Of a stretch of DNA of 64,000 bases, positions 32,561 through 41,627 are shown piece by piece. The position numbers were made by a program, and so were the translations under genes. Numbering within the stretch: the stretch's first letter is position 1; every line of letters begins with the position of its first letter. Origin of the DNA: Streptomyces europaeiscabiei (lineage in GTDB: Bacteria > Actinomycetota > Actinomycetes > Streptomycetales > Streptomycetaceae); NCBI RefSeq assembly GCF_036346855.1, contig NZ_CP107841.1, positions 4,592,001-4,656,000 of the forward strand. Reading direction: 5' to 3'. A model generated the notes under the pieces. That model was not told the DNA's origin. It did not search any database and saw only the letters and a list, made by a program, of their open reading frames with translations.

Positions 32561-33142
32561 ATGGCGACGAAGGACGCACCGCCCCGCTGGGACCGCAAGA
32601 TGCAGCAGCGGCTGGCGCGCGGCGAGGCGGCGGCCCTCGGTGAGCTGTACGACCGGTTCGCGTCCCTCGTGCACGGGCTCGCCCACCGCGTCCTCGGCGA
32701 CGAGCGGGGCGCCGACCGCATCACCCGCGAGGTGTTCCTCCAGCTCTGGGAGAACCCCGAGGCGTACGAACCCAAGCACGGCCCTCTGCGTTCCTGGGTG
32801 GCGGCGCTGACCCACCGCCTGGCCGTGCAGCGGCTGCACGCCACGGAGACCGCCGCGCTCGCCCGGGGCGGCGAGGGCACCGCGGAGGATCTGGAGCGCA
32901 AGGTCCACCACGCGTCGGTCGCGGCCCGCGCCGACTACATAGTGCAGGCGATGCCCACGCCGTTGCGGGCCGCCCTGGAGCTGGCGTACTTCCAGCGCCG
33001 CGACTACCGACAGACCGCCACCGACCTCGGCGTCACCGAGGACGAGGCCCGCCGGCGCCTCCGCCTCGGCCTCCAGCTCCTGTCCACCGCCCACGACACC
33101 CGCCCCTCCGGCACCCCGCCCGAACCCGGGGGTACGGCGTGA
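32561..33142 (+). CDS. ECF-type RNA polymerase sigma factor
   Basis: A 193-residue sigma-70 family protein. Region 2: ALGELYDRFASLVHGLAHRV and ADRITREVFLQLWENPEAYE; region 4: MPTPLRAALELAYFQRRDYR followed by an HTH QTATDLGVTEDEARRRLRLG. It directs transcription of a specific regulon. Its stop overlaps the GTG of an anti-sigma gene (GTGA), the classical sigma/anti-sigma arrangement. GAGGGGG lies upstream of the ATG. Confidence 0.9.
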   Translation: MATKDAPPRWDRKMQQRLARGEAAALGELYDRFASLVHGLAHRVLGDERGADRITREVFLQLWENPEAYEPKHGPLRSWVAALTHRLAVQRLHATETAALARGGEGTAEDLERKVHHASVAARADYIVQAMPTPLRAALELAYFQRRDYRQTATDLGVTEDEARRRLRLGLQLLSTAHDTRPSGTPPEPGGTA

Positions 33143-34893
33143 CCGGCGGACCGAGCCCGTTCGAGGCGCACGACGACGACCCCGAGGGCCGGCAGCCCGA
33201 CGAGCACGCCGACAGGCCCCACACATGGCCGACCGTCGGCCGGGTGCCTGCGGCCAGGGGGCCGTCGGACGGGGACAGCGTGCCGGGATCCAGCGAGAAG
33301 ATCGAGCGGGACTTCGACCAGTCCGGCGGCGGCAGGGGAGCGTCGGAGGACGGGTCGGCGGGCGAGGACGGCGCGCACGCGTCCAACGGGTTCGACGGGG
33401 CCGAGGGGTTCCACGGGGCCGGTGATTCCGACGGGGCCGGTGATTCCGACGAGCCCCGCGAGCCCGGCGAGCCCGGCGAGCCCCGCGAGCCCGGCGAGCC
33501 CGGCGAGCCCCGCGAGCCCCGCGAGCCCCGCGAGCCGGGATCAGGCGGCTCGTCCGGCCGTGGTGACGGTGACACGGTGAGTCCCGGCGACCAGGGGAAC
33601 GGTCTCGGTGGAGCCTCGGGATCCGGGCCCACCGGGCCACGGGGCGGCGGCGACGAGCCGGCCAGGCCGCCGCGCATACCGCTGCCGCGTACCTCCGTGG
33701 AGGACACCGGGTTGCCGTTGCCGGACCCCACCCCCACTCCCCTCGTGCTGGAGCACCGCGTACTCAAGGCGCTGCTCGGGGCCTGGGCGCTGGCGGCCTG
33801 TTCGGCTGAGGAGGCGCTGGCCGTCGAGGAGCACCTCGGGGAGTGCGGGGCGTGCGCGGACGAGGCGCGGCGGCTGCGGGAGGCCGTGGGGCTGCTGCAC
33901 CCGCCGGAGAGCCTCGACCTGGACCCCGCCCTGCGCACCCAGGTGCTGGACGTCTGTCTGAACCGCCGCCCGCCGCGCATCCCGGTACCGCGCTGGGCCG
34001 CCCCGTACGACGCGGAGACGGCCCGGCTGGACGCGCTGCTGCAGGACATCGGGACCGCCGACTGGCACGCACCCGTGCGGCTGCGCTGGTTCGAGGGTGT
34101 GGGACCGGTGAGCCGTCGTACGACCGTCGCCGGGGTCATCGCCCACCTGCTCACCGTGGACGGGCTCGTCGCGGCCGCGCTCGGCCTGGAAGACCCGCTC
34201 GGCGGGCTGGAGACCGGCGGGTCGGGGCCCGTCGACGGCACCCCGGCGGCGCGCACCGAGGCGTACTGGAAGGCGTCCCACTTCCCGCCCACCCGTGCGC
34301 TCCGCGCGCCCTGGCGGCAGCAGAGTCACGACATCGTCCGCACGACGTCGTTCACGGGCGGCGGCGGCCAGGACGACTCAGACAACCCGGGGCGTCCGGC
34401 GGTCTCGTACGGCGGCTTCGCGCTGCCCCTCCGGGACGCGATGCTGGACCGGGCGTTCGAGTGCTGGATCCACGCGGAGGACATCGCGGAGGCCGTGGAC
34501 TACCCGTACGAGCCGCCCTCCGGCCGCCATCTGCACGGCATGATCGACCTGGCGGCCCGCATGCTGCCCGTGTCCCTGGCCGAGCGCCGCCGGACCGGGC
34601 TGGCGTCCCCGCCCCCGCCCGGCCGTCACCTCGTACCGGCCGGGACCCCCGGCCGCAGCCTCCGTCTGGAGATCGAGGGATCCGGCGGCGGCGAGTGGCT
34701 CATCCCTCTCGACTCCCCCGCGGCCCTCGGCTCCGCCGACCACGAGGTGGCCCACGTGGCCCTGGACGGCGTCGAGTTCTGCCGCCTGGCCGCCGGACAC
34801 GTCCCTCCGGAGGAGGCCGCGGCAGGTCAGGGCGGCGACCGGGAGGCGATCAGGGACGTACTGTTCGCGGCGGCGGCGTTGAGCCGGATGTGA
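33139..34893 (+). CDS. Zinc-finger anti-sigma factor fused to a mycothiol-dependent maleylpyruvate isomerase-like domain
   Basis: A 584-residue protein. Residues 1-185 are acidic and low-complexity, including EPGEPREP repeats coded by 9-bp units near 33450-33540. Residues about 205-265 contain the ZAS signature HLGECGAC (H-x3-C-x2-C). Then follows a DinB/MDMPI-like domain: RLDALLQDIGTADWHAPVRL, TTVAGVIAHLLTVDGLVAAA, FECWIHAEDIAEAVDYPYEP. No transmembrane helix is visible, so it is probably a cytosolic redox-responsive anti-sigma. It is coupled to the preceding sigma gene. The isomerase-like domain may sense thiols or act as an enzyme; unknown. Confidence 0.85.
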   Translation: MTGGPSPFEAHDDDPEGRQPDEHADRPHTWPTVGRVPAARGPSDGDSVPGSSEKIERDFDQSGGGRGASEDGSAGEDGAHASNGFDGAEGFHGAGDSDGAGDSDEPREPGEPGEPREPGEPGEPREPREPREPGSGGSSGRGDGDTVSPGDQGNGLGGASGSGPTGPRGGGDEPARPPRIPLPRTSVEDTGLPLPDPTPTPLVLEHRVLKALLGAWALAACSAEEALAVEEHLGECGACADEARRLREAVGLLHPPESLDLDPALRTQVLDVCLNRRPPRIPVPRWAAPYDAETARLDALLQDIGTADWHAPVRLRWFEGVGPVSRRTTVAGVIAHLLTVDGLVAAALGLEDPLGGLETGGSGPVDGTPAARTEAYWKASHFPPTRALRAPWRQQSHDIVRTTSFTGGGGQDDSDNPGRPAVSYGGFALPLRDAMLDRAFECWIHAEDIAEAVDYPYEPPSGRHLHGMIDLAARMLPVSLAERRRTGLASPPPPGRHLVPAGTPGRSLRLEIEGSGGGEWLIPLDSPAALGSADHEVAHVALDGVEFCRLAAGHVPPEEAAAGQGGDREAIRDVLFAAAALSRM

Positions 34894-34964
34894 GCGGCCG
34901 AGCGGGGCTTGGAGGCGCTCACCGGCGCTCACCGGGTGCCGGTCAGGGTTTCGCCGGATCGCCA

Positions 34965-34997
34965 AGGGGCGCGGGGAACGGCGCGAGCAACCACGAC
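34965..34997. repeat. Interspersed palindrome arm (AGGGGCGCGGGGAACGGCGC)
   Basis: Single arm of the recurrent Streptomyces-type intergenic repeat between the anti-sigma gene and convergent purU. Confidence 0.75.
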
Positions 34998-35062
34998 CCA
35001 CCTGCAGCCGCACGACCGCACGCGCCCCCGAGCCACCAGGCACCCCGGCCCCGGGCAAAGCC

Positions 35063-35944
35063 CTACGCGAAGACGACCGTCCGTCGCCCGTTCATCAGGA
35101 TCCGCCGCTCCGCATGCCACTTGACGGCCCGCGCCAGCGCCTGGCACTCCACATCCCGCCCGACCGCGACGAGCCCCTCGGGCGTCACGCCGTGCCCCAC
35201 CCGCTCGACCTCCTGCTCGATGATCGGCCCCTCGTCGAGGTCGGCGGTGACATAGTGCGCCGTCGCCCCGATCAGCTTCACACCGCGCGTGTGCGCCTGG
35301 TGGTACGGCTTCGCGCCCTTGAAGCTCGGCAGGAAGGAGTGGTGGATGTTGATGATGCGGCCGCTCAGCTGCTTGCAGAGGTCGTCCGAGAGGACCTGCA
35401 TGTAGCGCGCCAGAACGACCAGCTCGACGTTCTCCTCGCGCACGATCTCCAGCACCCGCGCCTCGGCCTGCGCCTTGGTGTCCTTGGTGACCGGGATGTG
35501 GTGGAAGGGGATGTCGTACGACCCCACCAGCTCGGCGAAGTCGGTGTGGTTGGAGACCACGGCCGCGATCTCCACCGGCAGCGCCCCGATGCTCGCCCGG
35601 AAGAGCAGGTCGTTCAGACAGTGCCCGAACTTGCTGACCATCAGGACGATGCGCATCTTCTCGTCGGCCCGGTTGATCTGCCAGTCCATCTGGAAGGCGT
35701 CACCGATCGCCGTGAAACTGGCCCGCAGCTTCTCCACACTCACCGGCGCCTCCGCCGAGAAGTGGACGCGCATGAAGAACAGACCCGTGTCGTGGTCGCC
35801 GAACTGCTGGCTGTCCTCGATGTTGCAGCCGGTCATGAAGAGGTAGCTCGACACGGCGTGCACGATGCCCTGCTTGTCCGGGCAGGCGAGGGTGAGGACG
35901 TACTGGTCGGCGGGCGCCGCGGCTCGGGTGGACTGCGCGTTCAT
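35063..35944 (-). CDS. purU: Formyltetrahydrofolate deformylase
   Basis: A 293-residue PurU. The N-terminal ACT domain (YVLTLACPDKQGIVHAVSSY, DTGLFFMRVHF) precedes a formyltransferase-like domain with catalytic SGRIINIHHSFLPSFKGAKP and GATAHYVTADLDEGPIIEQE. It hydrolyses 10-formyl-THF to formate and THF, balancing one-carbon pools. ATG 35944 starts the conserved region; an upstream in-frame ATG at 35974 is less likely. Confidence 0.95.
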   Translation of the reverse strand: MNAQSTRAAAPADQYVLTLACPDKQGIVHAVSSYLFMTGCNIEDSQQFGDHDTGLFFMRVHFSAEAPVSVEKLRASFTAIGDAFQMDWQINRADEKMRIVLMVSKFGHCLNDLLFRASIGALPVEIAAVVSNHTDFAELVGSYDIPFHHIPVTKDTKAQAEARVLEIVREENVELVVLARYMQVLSDDLCKQLSGRIINIHHSFLPSFKGAKPYHQAHTRGVKLIGATAHYVTADLDEGPIIEQEVERVGHGVTPEGLVAVGRDVECQALARAVKWHAERRILMNGRRTVVFA

Positions 35945-36026
35945 GCCCGACAGGGTCCCATATGGCGTACCCATGTCGGCAATCGTCCCGAAGACCGGAC
36001 CGTCCGCCCGCCCCGGTATCCGGGCC

Positions 36027-36527
36027 CTACGCCGCCCGCGTCATGATCCGCAGCACCTCAAGGGTGCGCGGCGGCGTGTCCGGGTCCTCCCCGTCGCTCG
36101 CCGAGAGGCGTACGTGGGCCTCGCGGGCGGCGCGGACGGCCTCGGGCCAGGCCTCGTGGTCGACGTACGCGGAGACCGGCGCGTCCGGGCCGACCTGGTG
36201 CATGATCCGCAGCACGCGCAGCACGGCGGTGTCGACGAGGGCCGCCTCCTGGGCGTCCCGGAAGATCGTGCCCACGTATTTCTCGGCGGACCAGTTGTCC
36301 AGCCAGGTGTCCTCGACCAGGCGGTACACGGCGTCGGTGACGTCCCCGTACCCGTCGACACCGGCCAGCCAGACGTTCTGCTGGAACGCCGGGTCGGAGA
36401 GCATGTGCAGCGCGGAGCGCACATTGCTGCGCCAGCGCCACCACGGCATGTCGTTCAGTGGCATGTCGCCCATGGTGGATGAGCGACGCCCGCGACGGGA
36501 AGGGGTCTCCGGACCTTGGACGGTCAT
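36027..36527 (-). CDS. SCO4402-family conserved hypothetical protein
   Basis: A 166-residue soluble protein with the conserved stretch WWRWRSNVRSALHMLSDPAF and QEAALVDTAVLRVLRIMHQV, and DHEAWPEAVRAAREAHVRL. I recognise it as the actinobacterial SCO4402 family of unknown function, here next to purU as expected from S. coelicolor gene order. ATG 36527 has GGAAGG 8 bp upstream; an ATG at 36473 is the alternative. Confidence 0.75.
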   Translation of the reverse strand: MTVQGPETPSRRGRRSSTMGDMPLNDMPWWRWRSNVRSALHMLSDPAFQQNVWLAGVDGYGDVTDAVYRLVEDTWLDNWSAEKYVGTIFRDAQEAALVDTAVLRVLRIMHQVGPDAPVSAYVDHEAWPEAVRAAREAHVRLSASDGEDPDTPPRTLEVLRIMTRAA

Positions 36528-36559
36528 CGATCGTGCCTTCCTCTCTGAAACCACTCAAA

Positions 36560-36641
36560 AATACGATCGTAGCTCTTCGCAATTCACCTCCCGGTCACCT
36601 CATGTCGACCATCCGTCACACCCGGGTTGGTGATGTGACGG
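36560..36641. promoter_or_regulatory. Palindromes in the divergent region before the receptor lipoprotein
   Basis: A perfect TACGATCGTA (36560-36569) in an AT-rich patch, and an inverted repeat CCGTCACA (36613-36620) / TGTGACGG (36634-36641) just upstream of the lipoprotein ATG. Candidate operators for the divergent gene pair. Confidence 0.45.
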
Positions 36642-36655
36642 AATCGTGCGGAGCC

Positions 36656-37960
36656 ATGACTGGCTTCCGGGCACGACGGACCCCCCTGTCCACAGACCTC
36701 CCCCAAGGGCTCGCCAAACGCCTGGTCAGGGCCACCACGCTGGCGGCGTGTGCCTCACTCGTCGCCGGGTGCGGGGTCATCCCCGGTACCACGGGGGGTA
36801 CCGGGGACGGCCCCGTCACCGTCATGACCTGGGCCCCGGAGAAGACGTCCGCCACCAACAAGCCCGGCATGCCCGCCATGGCGAAGGCGTACGCCCGCTG
36901 GGTCAACGCCAACGGTGGCATCAACGGCCGCGAGCTGAAGATCCTGACCTGCAACGACCGCAACGAGACCGTGACCGCCGCGAAGTGCGCCCACCGCGCC
37001 GTCGACGAGAACGTCGTCGCCGTCGTCGGGTCCTACAGCCAGCACGGCCGTTCCTACCTCGCCCCGCTGGAGTCCGCGGGCATCCCGTACATCGGCGGCT
37101 ACGGCGTCACCGACGACGAGTTCGGCAGCGCGCTGTCCTACCCGGTCAACGGCGGCCAGGCCTCTCTCATGGCGGGCCTCGGCGAGCAGCTCGCCGAGGC
37201 CTGCGGCCCGGTCGCCCTCGTACGCCCCGACTCGATAGCCGGCGACCAGCTGCCGCTGCTGCTGGACTCGGGGCTGCGGTCCGGGGGCCACGACGGGTCC
37301 GAGGACCAGCTGGCGGCCGAGGACGCGACCCAGTACGGGGAACACGCCCGGGAGGCGCTGCGGCGGGCCAGCACCGACCCGGCCGCGAAGGGGTGCGTCG
37401 TCCCCGCACTGGGCGACCGCACCTTCACCTTCATGGACTCCTTCCGCCGGGACCGCGAGGACTACCCGGGCGTCCGCACCGGGACCGTCCTCGGCAGCGT
37501 CGACCAGACGGTGATCGACGCGACCGGTGGCAGGTCGGGGCCGTACGAGGGGGCGTACGTCACCGGCTGGTACCCGGTGGAGACCGATGAGCGGTGGGAT
37601 CGGATGAAGGAGGTGATCCGGGAGCACGCGTTCGACGACAACCGGATCGACCCGGCGGACCCGGGTGTGCAGACCACGTGGATCGCGTACACCGTGCTGA
37701 CGGCCGCCGTGGAGACGATCGGCGGGAGCGAGGTGACCTCCCAGGCGATCCGCCACGTCCTCGACAACGGCCTGAAGGTCACCACGGGCGGCCTCACCCC
37801 ACCCCTCCGCTGGCGCTTCGAAGACCTCATCGCCTCCGCCGGCTTCCCCCGCCTCATCAACCCCGACGTCACCTTCCAGGTCGTCCGCAAGGGCCGGCTC
37901 GTCGCCGCCCGACGGGGGTTCGTGAACGTGGAGACGACACTGGTGGAGGCGGACAGCTGA
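36656..37960 (+). CDS. ABC-type branched-chain amino acid-like substrate-binding lipoprotein
   Basis: A 434-residue exported protein with a signal peptide and lipobox LVAGC near residue 40. The mature part is a type I periplasmic-binding fold: ARWVNANGGINGRELKILTC, VVAVVGSYSQHGRSYLAPLE, AGIPYIGGYGVTDDEFGSA and YVTGWYPVETDERWDRMKEV. No permease or ATPase gene is adjacent, so it may act as a sensor or with a distant transporter. ATG 36656 gives a normal signal peptide; an ATG at 36602 also is in frame. Confidence 0.85.
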   Translation: MTGFRARRTPLSTDLPQGLAKRLVRATTLAACASLVAGCGVIPGTTGGTGDGPVTVMTWAPEKTSATNKPGMPAMAKAYARWVNANGGINGRELKILTCNDRNETVTAAKCAHRAVDENVVAVVGSYSQHGRSYLAPLESAGIPYIGGYGVTDDEFGSALSYPVNGGQASLMAGLGEQLAEACGPVALVRPDSIAGDQLPLLLDSGLRSGGHDGSEDQLAAEDATQYGEHAREALRRASTDPAAKGCVVPALGDRTFTFMDSFRRDREDYPGVRTGTVLGSVDQTVIDATGGRSGPYEGAYVTGWYPVETDERWDRMKEVIREHAFDDNRIDPADPGVQTTWIAYTVLTAAVETIGGSEVTSQAIRHVLDNGLKVTTGGLTPPLRWRFEDLIASAGFPRLINPDVTFQVVRKGRLVAARRGFVNVETTLVEADS

Positions 37961-38068
37961 GCGACGGGGCGCGGGTCCGGGCGGCGGGCCATGGCCGTCG
38001 GCGGGCCCGGATGACCCGGCGCAGCGGTTCAGCCGCGGCCCCGCCGCAGCGCAAGGCCGCGCCGGTTC

Positions 38069-39757
38069 CTACAGCTGGACCGCCTGGCGTGGGGTCAGGG
38101 CGTAGGTGGTGGCGATCGTGTTCCAGAGCTTGGCGGCCTTGGTCTTCTCGGCGCTGGCGGTGCCGCTGGCCTGGTTTCCCGCCTGGGTCTGGCCGGTGGC
38201 GCGAGCCTGGCCCTTCTTGCAGCCCTTCCGCCCGGCGGTCTGGTCGGCCCACGCGGCGTAGTGGTTGTCGGCGGAGGCGGAGGCCTGCCAGGCCTTGGTG
38301 AGCGAGGTGGTCAGGGCCTCGTGGTCCGGCAGCTTGTCGACGGACAGCTCGCCGAGCCGGGTGACCAGGTCGTTGCGCTGCTTCGCCGCGTCCCGGAGGT
38401 CGGTGGCGGCCTGGCCCAGGTTGGTGCAGGTCCTGATGTTCGCGACGGCCTTGATCACGCTGTTCCGGCTGTCGCCGCTGTCCGCCAGCAGCTTGTCCAG
38501 CGCGACCGCCTGCTCCTTGGCCGGGTCCGCCGACGCGGACGCCGACTCCTCGGGCGCCCCGGTCGCCGCGACGGGCTTGTTGTCGTTCTGCGCCGCGTCG
38601 TCCCCCGACCCGGCCATCAGGGCACCCGCCCCGATCCCGAGCACCGCGATCCCGACCCCGACGAGCGCGATGAGCGGCACCCGGGACTTCGTACGGCCGC
38701 CCCCTCCGCCCCCGCTCTCCCGTCTCGCCGAGCCCCGCCCACCGTGACCGCCGTGGCCACCGGGGCCCTGCGGCGGCTGCGGGGCGGGCGCGTGCTCGAC
38801 CCTCGGCATCTGCTGAGTGGCCCCGGCGGCACCCCCCGCCCCCGTCTCGCTCCGGAAGAGACTGTCGAACACGTCCGGCTGCTGCTGCGGCTGCTGAGCC
38901 CGCTGCCGCCCCGGCACACCGTACGGCCGGGGCTGGGGCTGCGCGGCCACCGGCGGTATGAACTGCGTGGGCTCGGCGTCCGGGTTCCCCGCGGGCGCCG
39001 CGTGCGGGTGCTGTACGGGGTTCGCGGTGGGCGGCAGGGGCCCGGCACCGTGGTCCGGCACCCGCCCCAGGTACGCCGTCGCGTCGGCCGACGACTCCGG
39101 CGGCAGCGCGCCCGGCCCGACCGGCGGCAGGAACTGCGTGGCGGCCTCCGCGACGGAGGCCTGCGCGGCCACCGGCGGTATGTACTGCGTCGCCCCTTCG
39201 TCCACCGGCACGGCCCCGGCCGACGGCACGAACGGGATGTACTGGGTGGCCCCCTCGTCCATCGGCGGCGCGGCGGGCGGCGGCAGGGCCACCTCACCCG
39301 CGACCGGCGGCAACGGCGCACCCGACCCCGCCCCGCCGTACCCCTCGGCCCCGTACGACGGCCCCTGGGAACCCTCCTGCGGCAACGGCAGCCCGCCCTG
39401 GGCGCCGTACCCGGCCTGAGCGCCGTACCCGGCCTGGGCGCCGTACCCGGCGCCGTGGGTGCCGTACGCGGCGTGCCCACCCTGAGCGCCGTACGCGTCG
39501 TGCGCCTCCTGGCCGCCCCACCCCGGGGCGGGCTGCGCGGAAGGCTCGCTGTTCCAGTGGTCGGCAGGCTGCTGGGCGGGCGGCGCGGCCCCCTCGGAAC
39601 CCCACTGCTGCTGGTCCCACGGCTGGACCGGGGCCGGCGGCAGCGGTGCCGGCGGCAGATCGCTCGGATGGAGCGGCGCCCCACCGTCCGAGGGCAGCAC
39701 GATGCCTTCGCGCGCGTTCCGCGCCGAGGGCTCCTCGCCCTGTCCACTCTGCGTCAC
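38069..39757 (-). CDS. Proline-rich membrane protein with ATQYIPPV repeats
   Basis: A 562-residue protein. Residues 1-375 are Pro/Gln/Gly/Ala-rich, with YGAQAG repeats and four copies of a motif like ATQYIPPV (also GATQYIPF, AATQFLPPV, PTQFIPPV). A basic patch precedes one transmembrane helix VPLIALVGVGIAVLGIGAGA at about 385. The external C-terminal 150 residues hold a helical domain with Cys (NIRTCTNLGQAATDLRDAA, GRKGCKKGQ). Function unknown. The repeated T-Q motifs look like kinase or FHA-partner sites, and the protein may be a Ser/Thr kinase substrate (inference). Confidence 0.78.
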   Translation of the reverse strand: MTQSGQGEEPSARNAREGIVLPSDGGAPLHPSDLPPAPLPPAPVQPWDQQQWGSEGAAPPAQQPADHWNSEPSAQPAPGWGGQEAHDAYGAQGGHAAYGTHGAGYGAQAGYGAQAGYGAQGGLPLPQEGSQGPSYGAEGYGGAGSGAPLPPVAGEVALPPPAAPPMDEGATQYIPFVPSAGAVPVDEGATQYIPPVAAQASVAEAATQFLPPVGPGALPPESSADATAYLGRVPDHGAGPLPPTANPVQHPHAAPAGNPDAEPTQFIPPVAAQPQPRPYGVPGRQRAQQPQQQPDVFDSLFRSETGAGGAAGATQQMPRVEHAPAPQPPQGPGGHGGHGGRGSARRESGGGGGGRTKSRVPLIALVGVGIAVLGIGAGALMAGSGDDAAQNDNKPVAATGAPEESASASADPAKEQAVALDKLLADSGDSRNSVIKAVANIRTCTNLGQAATDLRDAAKQRNDLVTRLGELSVDKLPDHEALTTSLTKAWQASASADNHYAAWADQTAGRKGCKKGQARATGQTQAGNQASGTASAEKTKAAKLWNTIATTYALTPRQAVQL

Positions 39758-39845
39758 CGAGACTCCTACGAATGGGGGACTTCCGGAATCGTCGACTCAC
39801 GCTACCGGGTCCGGATGACAGTCCGAGCACCACCCGCGTCCCGAT

Positions 39846-39862
39846 GAGGGGCGAAGCCCCTC
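39846..39862 (-). terminator. Hairpin between HTH/TPR regulator and proline-rich protein genes
   Basis: GAGGGGC-GAA-GCCCCTC, perfect 7-bp arms. It lies upstream of the proline-rich gene and downstream of nothing on the plus strand; for the minus strand it is beyond the start of one gene and after the stop of the regulator by about 80 bp. A terminator of the regulator transcript is plausible. No T-run. Confidence 0.45.
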
Positions 39863-39940
39863 TCAGGAGCGCGGGAAACCGCACGACCGCCACGACCCGC
39901 CCGCGGTCGCGAGACGACCGAGTCCCCCACCCGAAGCGTT

Positions 39941-41323
39941 CTACGCAGCCTGCAACTCCATTCGCGCCCCGAACTCCCTGACCACCGCCTCCTCCCTGAA
40001 CGGCTCCAGCCGCTGCTGGAAGTCCTCCAGATACTCGGCCCCCCGGTTCGACCGGAGCGACCCCAGCAGCTCCACCGCCTTCGTCCCCGTGTGGCAGGCC
40101 TGTTCCACCTCCCGCTGCTGCACCTGTGCCGTGGCGAGCAGCACATACCCGATCGCCCGCCGCCGGGCCCGCGACTGCGGATGCTTCGCCAGCGACTCCT
40201 CGGCCCGCCGCGCCGCCGCCTCCGCCTGCCCCAGATCCCGATGGCAGTGCGCCAACTCGTCGGCGAGATAGGCCTCGTCGAAGTGCTTGATCCACGCCGG
40301 GTCGTCCCCGGAGAAGGGGTCCGCGCCCTCCAGCGCCTCCACGGCCCGCCCCGCGGCCGCCTGCGCGGCGCGCGCGTCGCCCATCAGCGCGTGCCCGCGC
40401 GCCTCCGCCGCGTGGAACATCGACTCCGCACGCGGTGTGGCCCGCCCCCGCGCCCCTTCCTGCGCCGCGCGCGCCAACTGTGCGATCTCACGCGGGTTTC
40501 CGAGCTGCGCGGCGAGGTGGCTCATGGACGCGGCGAGGACGTAACCGCCGTACGCTCGGTCGCCGGCTGCCTGGGCGAGGCGGAGCGCCTGGATGTAGTA
40601 CCGCTGGGCGAGGCCGGGTTGTCCGGTGTCGACGGCCATGTACCCGGCGAGTTCGGTCAGCCGGGCGACCGCGGCGAACAACTCCCTCCCCACCGACTCC
40701 CGGTAGGAGCCGGCCAGCAGCCCCGAGACGACGCTGTTGAGGTAGTGCACGACGACCGGCCGCACATGCCCGCTGCCGTACTGGTGGTCGAGGTCGACGA
40801 GCGCCTGGGTCATCGCGCCCACGGCCGCCACGTCGGCCGACCCGACCCGGGGCCCCGCCGAGCGGGCCACCTGGGAGTCCGGCGCGGAGATCAGCCAGTC
40901 GCGGCTGGGCTCGACGAGCGCGGAGGCCGCGACGGACGACCCGGAGAGGAAGTCCCGCCTCCCCACGTCGCTGCGCCACAGCTCGCAGACCTGCTCGATC
41001 GCTCCCAGCACCGTCGGTGAGAACTGGAGGCCGACACCGGACGCGAGGTTCTTGCCGTTGGCCATGCCGATCTCGTCGATCGTGACCGTCCGGCCCAGTT
41101 TGCGGCCCAGGGCCTCGGCGATGATCGCGGGCGCCCGGCCCCGAGGCTGCTGTCCACGCAGCCAGCGCGCCACGGACGTCTTGTCGTAGCGGAGATCCAG
41201 ACCGTGCTCCGCGCCGCACATGTTGACCCGCCGGGCCAGCCCGGCGTTGGAGCAACCCGCTTCCTGGATGAGCGCCTGCAGGCGTTCGTTCGGCTGCCTG
41301 GCGACGAGCGGCCTTGCGGCCAT
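39941..41323 (-). CDS. HTH/TPR transcriptional regulator (NsdA-like)
   Basis: A 460-residue protein. The N-terminal HTH region reads LQALIQEAGCSNAGLARRVN and YDKTSVARWLRGQQPRGRAP. The C-terminal two thirds are TPR-like helical repeats (LTELAGYMAVDTGQPGLAQR, DELAHCHRDLGQAEAAARRA, ATAQVQQREVEQACHTGTKA). This is the architecture of the NsdA family of Streptomyces regulators of development and antibiotic production. GGGGGT precedes the ATG. Two 16-bp direct repeats lie about 130-160 bp upstream. Confidence 0.85.
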   Translation of the reverse strand: MAARPLVARQPNERLQALIQEAGCSNAGLARRVNMCGAEHGLDLRYDKTSVARWLRGQQPRGRAPAIIAEALGRKLGRTVTIDEIGMANGKNLASGVGLQFSPTVLGAIEQVCELWRSDVGRRDFLSGSSVAASALVEPSRDWLISAPDSQVARSAGPRVGSADVAAVGAMTQALVDLDHQYGSGHVRPVVVHYLNSVVSGLLAGSYRESVGRELFAAVARLTELAGYMAVDTGQPGLAQRYYIQALRLAQAAGDRAYGGYVLAASMSHLAAQLGNPREIAQLARAAQEGARGRATPRAESMFHAAEARGHALMGDARAAQAAAGRAVEALEGADPFSGDDPAWIKHFDEAYLADELAHCHRDLGQAEAAARRAEESLAKHPQSRARRRAIGYVLLATAQVQQREVEQACHTGTKAVELLGSLRSNRGAEYLEDFQQRLEPFREEAVVREFGARMELQAA

Positions 41324-41450
41324 GGCGTACCCCCTGTGGCTGTGGTGCCGTGCCCACGCACCGAGTTGACGTGTCTTCAGCGGCCGGTGCCCCTCGCATG
41401 CGTGTACCCACATATCGAAAGGATCCGGCCTCGAAGATCAATGCCCCGCC

Positions 41451-41484
41451 GACATACCGAAGATGCGAGACATACCTAAGATGC
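41451..41484 (-). promoter_or_regulatory. 16-bp direct repeats (GACATACC[G/T]AAGATGC) upstream of NsdA-like gene
   Basis: Copies at 41451-41466 and 41469-41484, 18-bp period, identical except one base, in a lower-GC region between the divergent regulator and prim-pol-like gene. A further half-match ATATCGAAAGGAT lies at 41412. Candidate operator, perhaps for autoregulation. Confidence 0.6.
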
Positions 41485-41627
41485 CGGGGTAAACACGGAT
41501 GCTGTACCCCACACGTGGCTACCCGGCTCACTCCGTGATCCCTCCCGCGCGCCCCCGGCCGTGCACCCATGCGCCCCGGCCCCGTCGGCGATGCTCTCCC
41601 CCGCGCATGTGACTTCCGTAACCCCTG

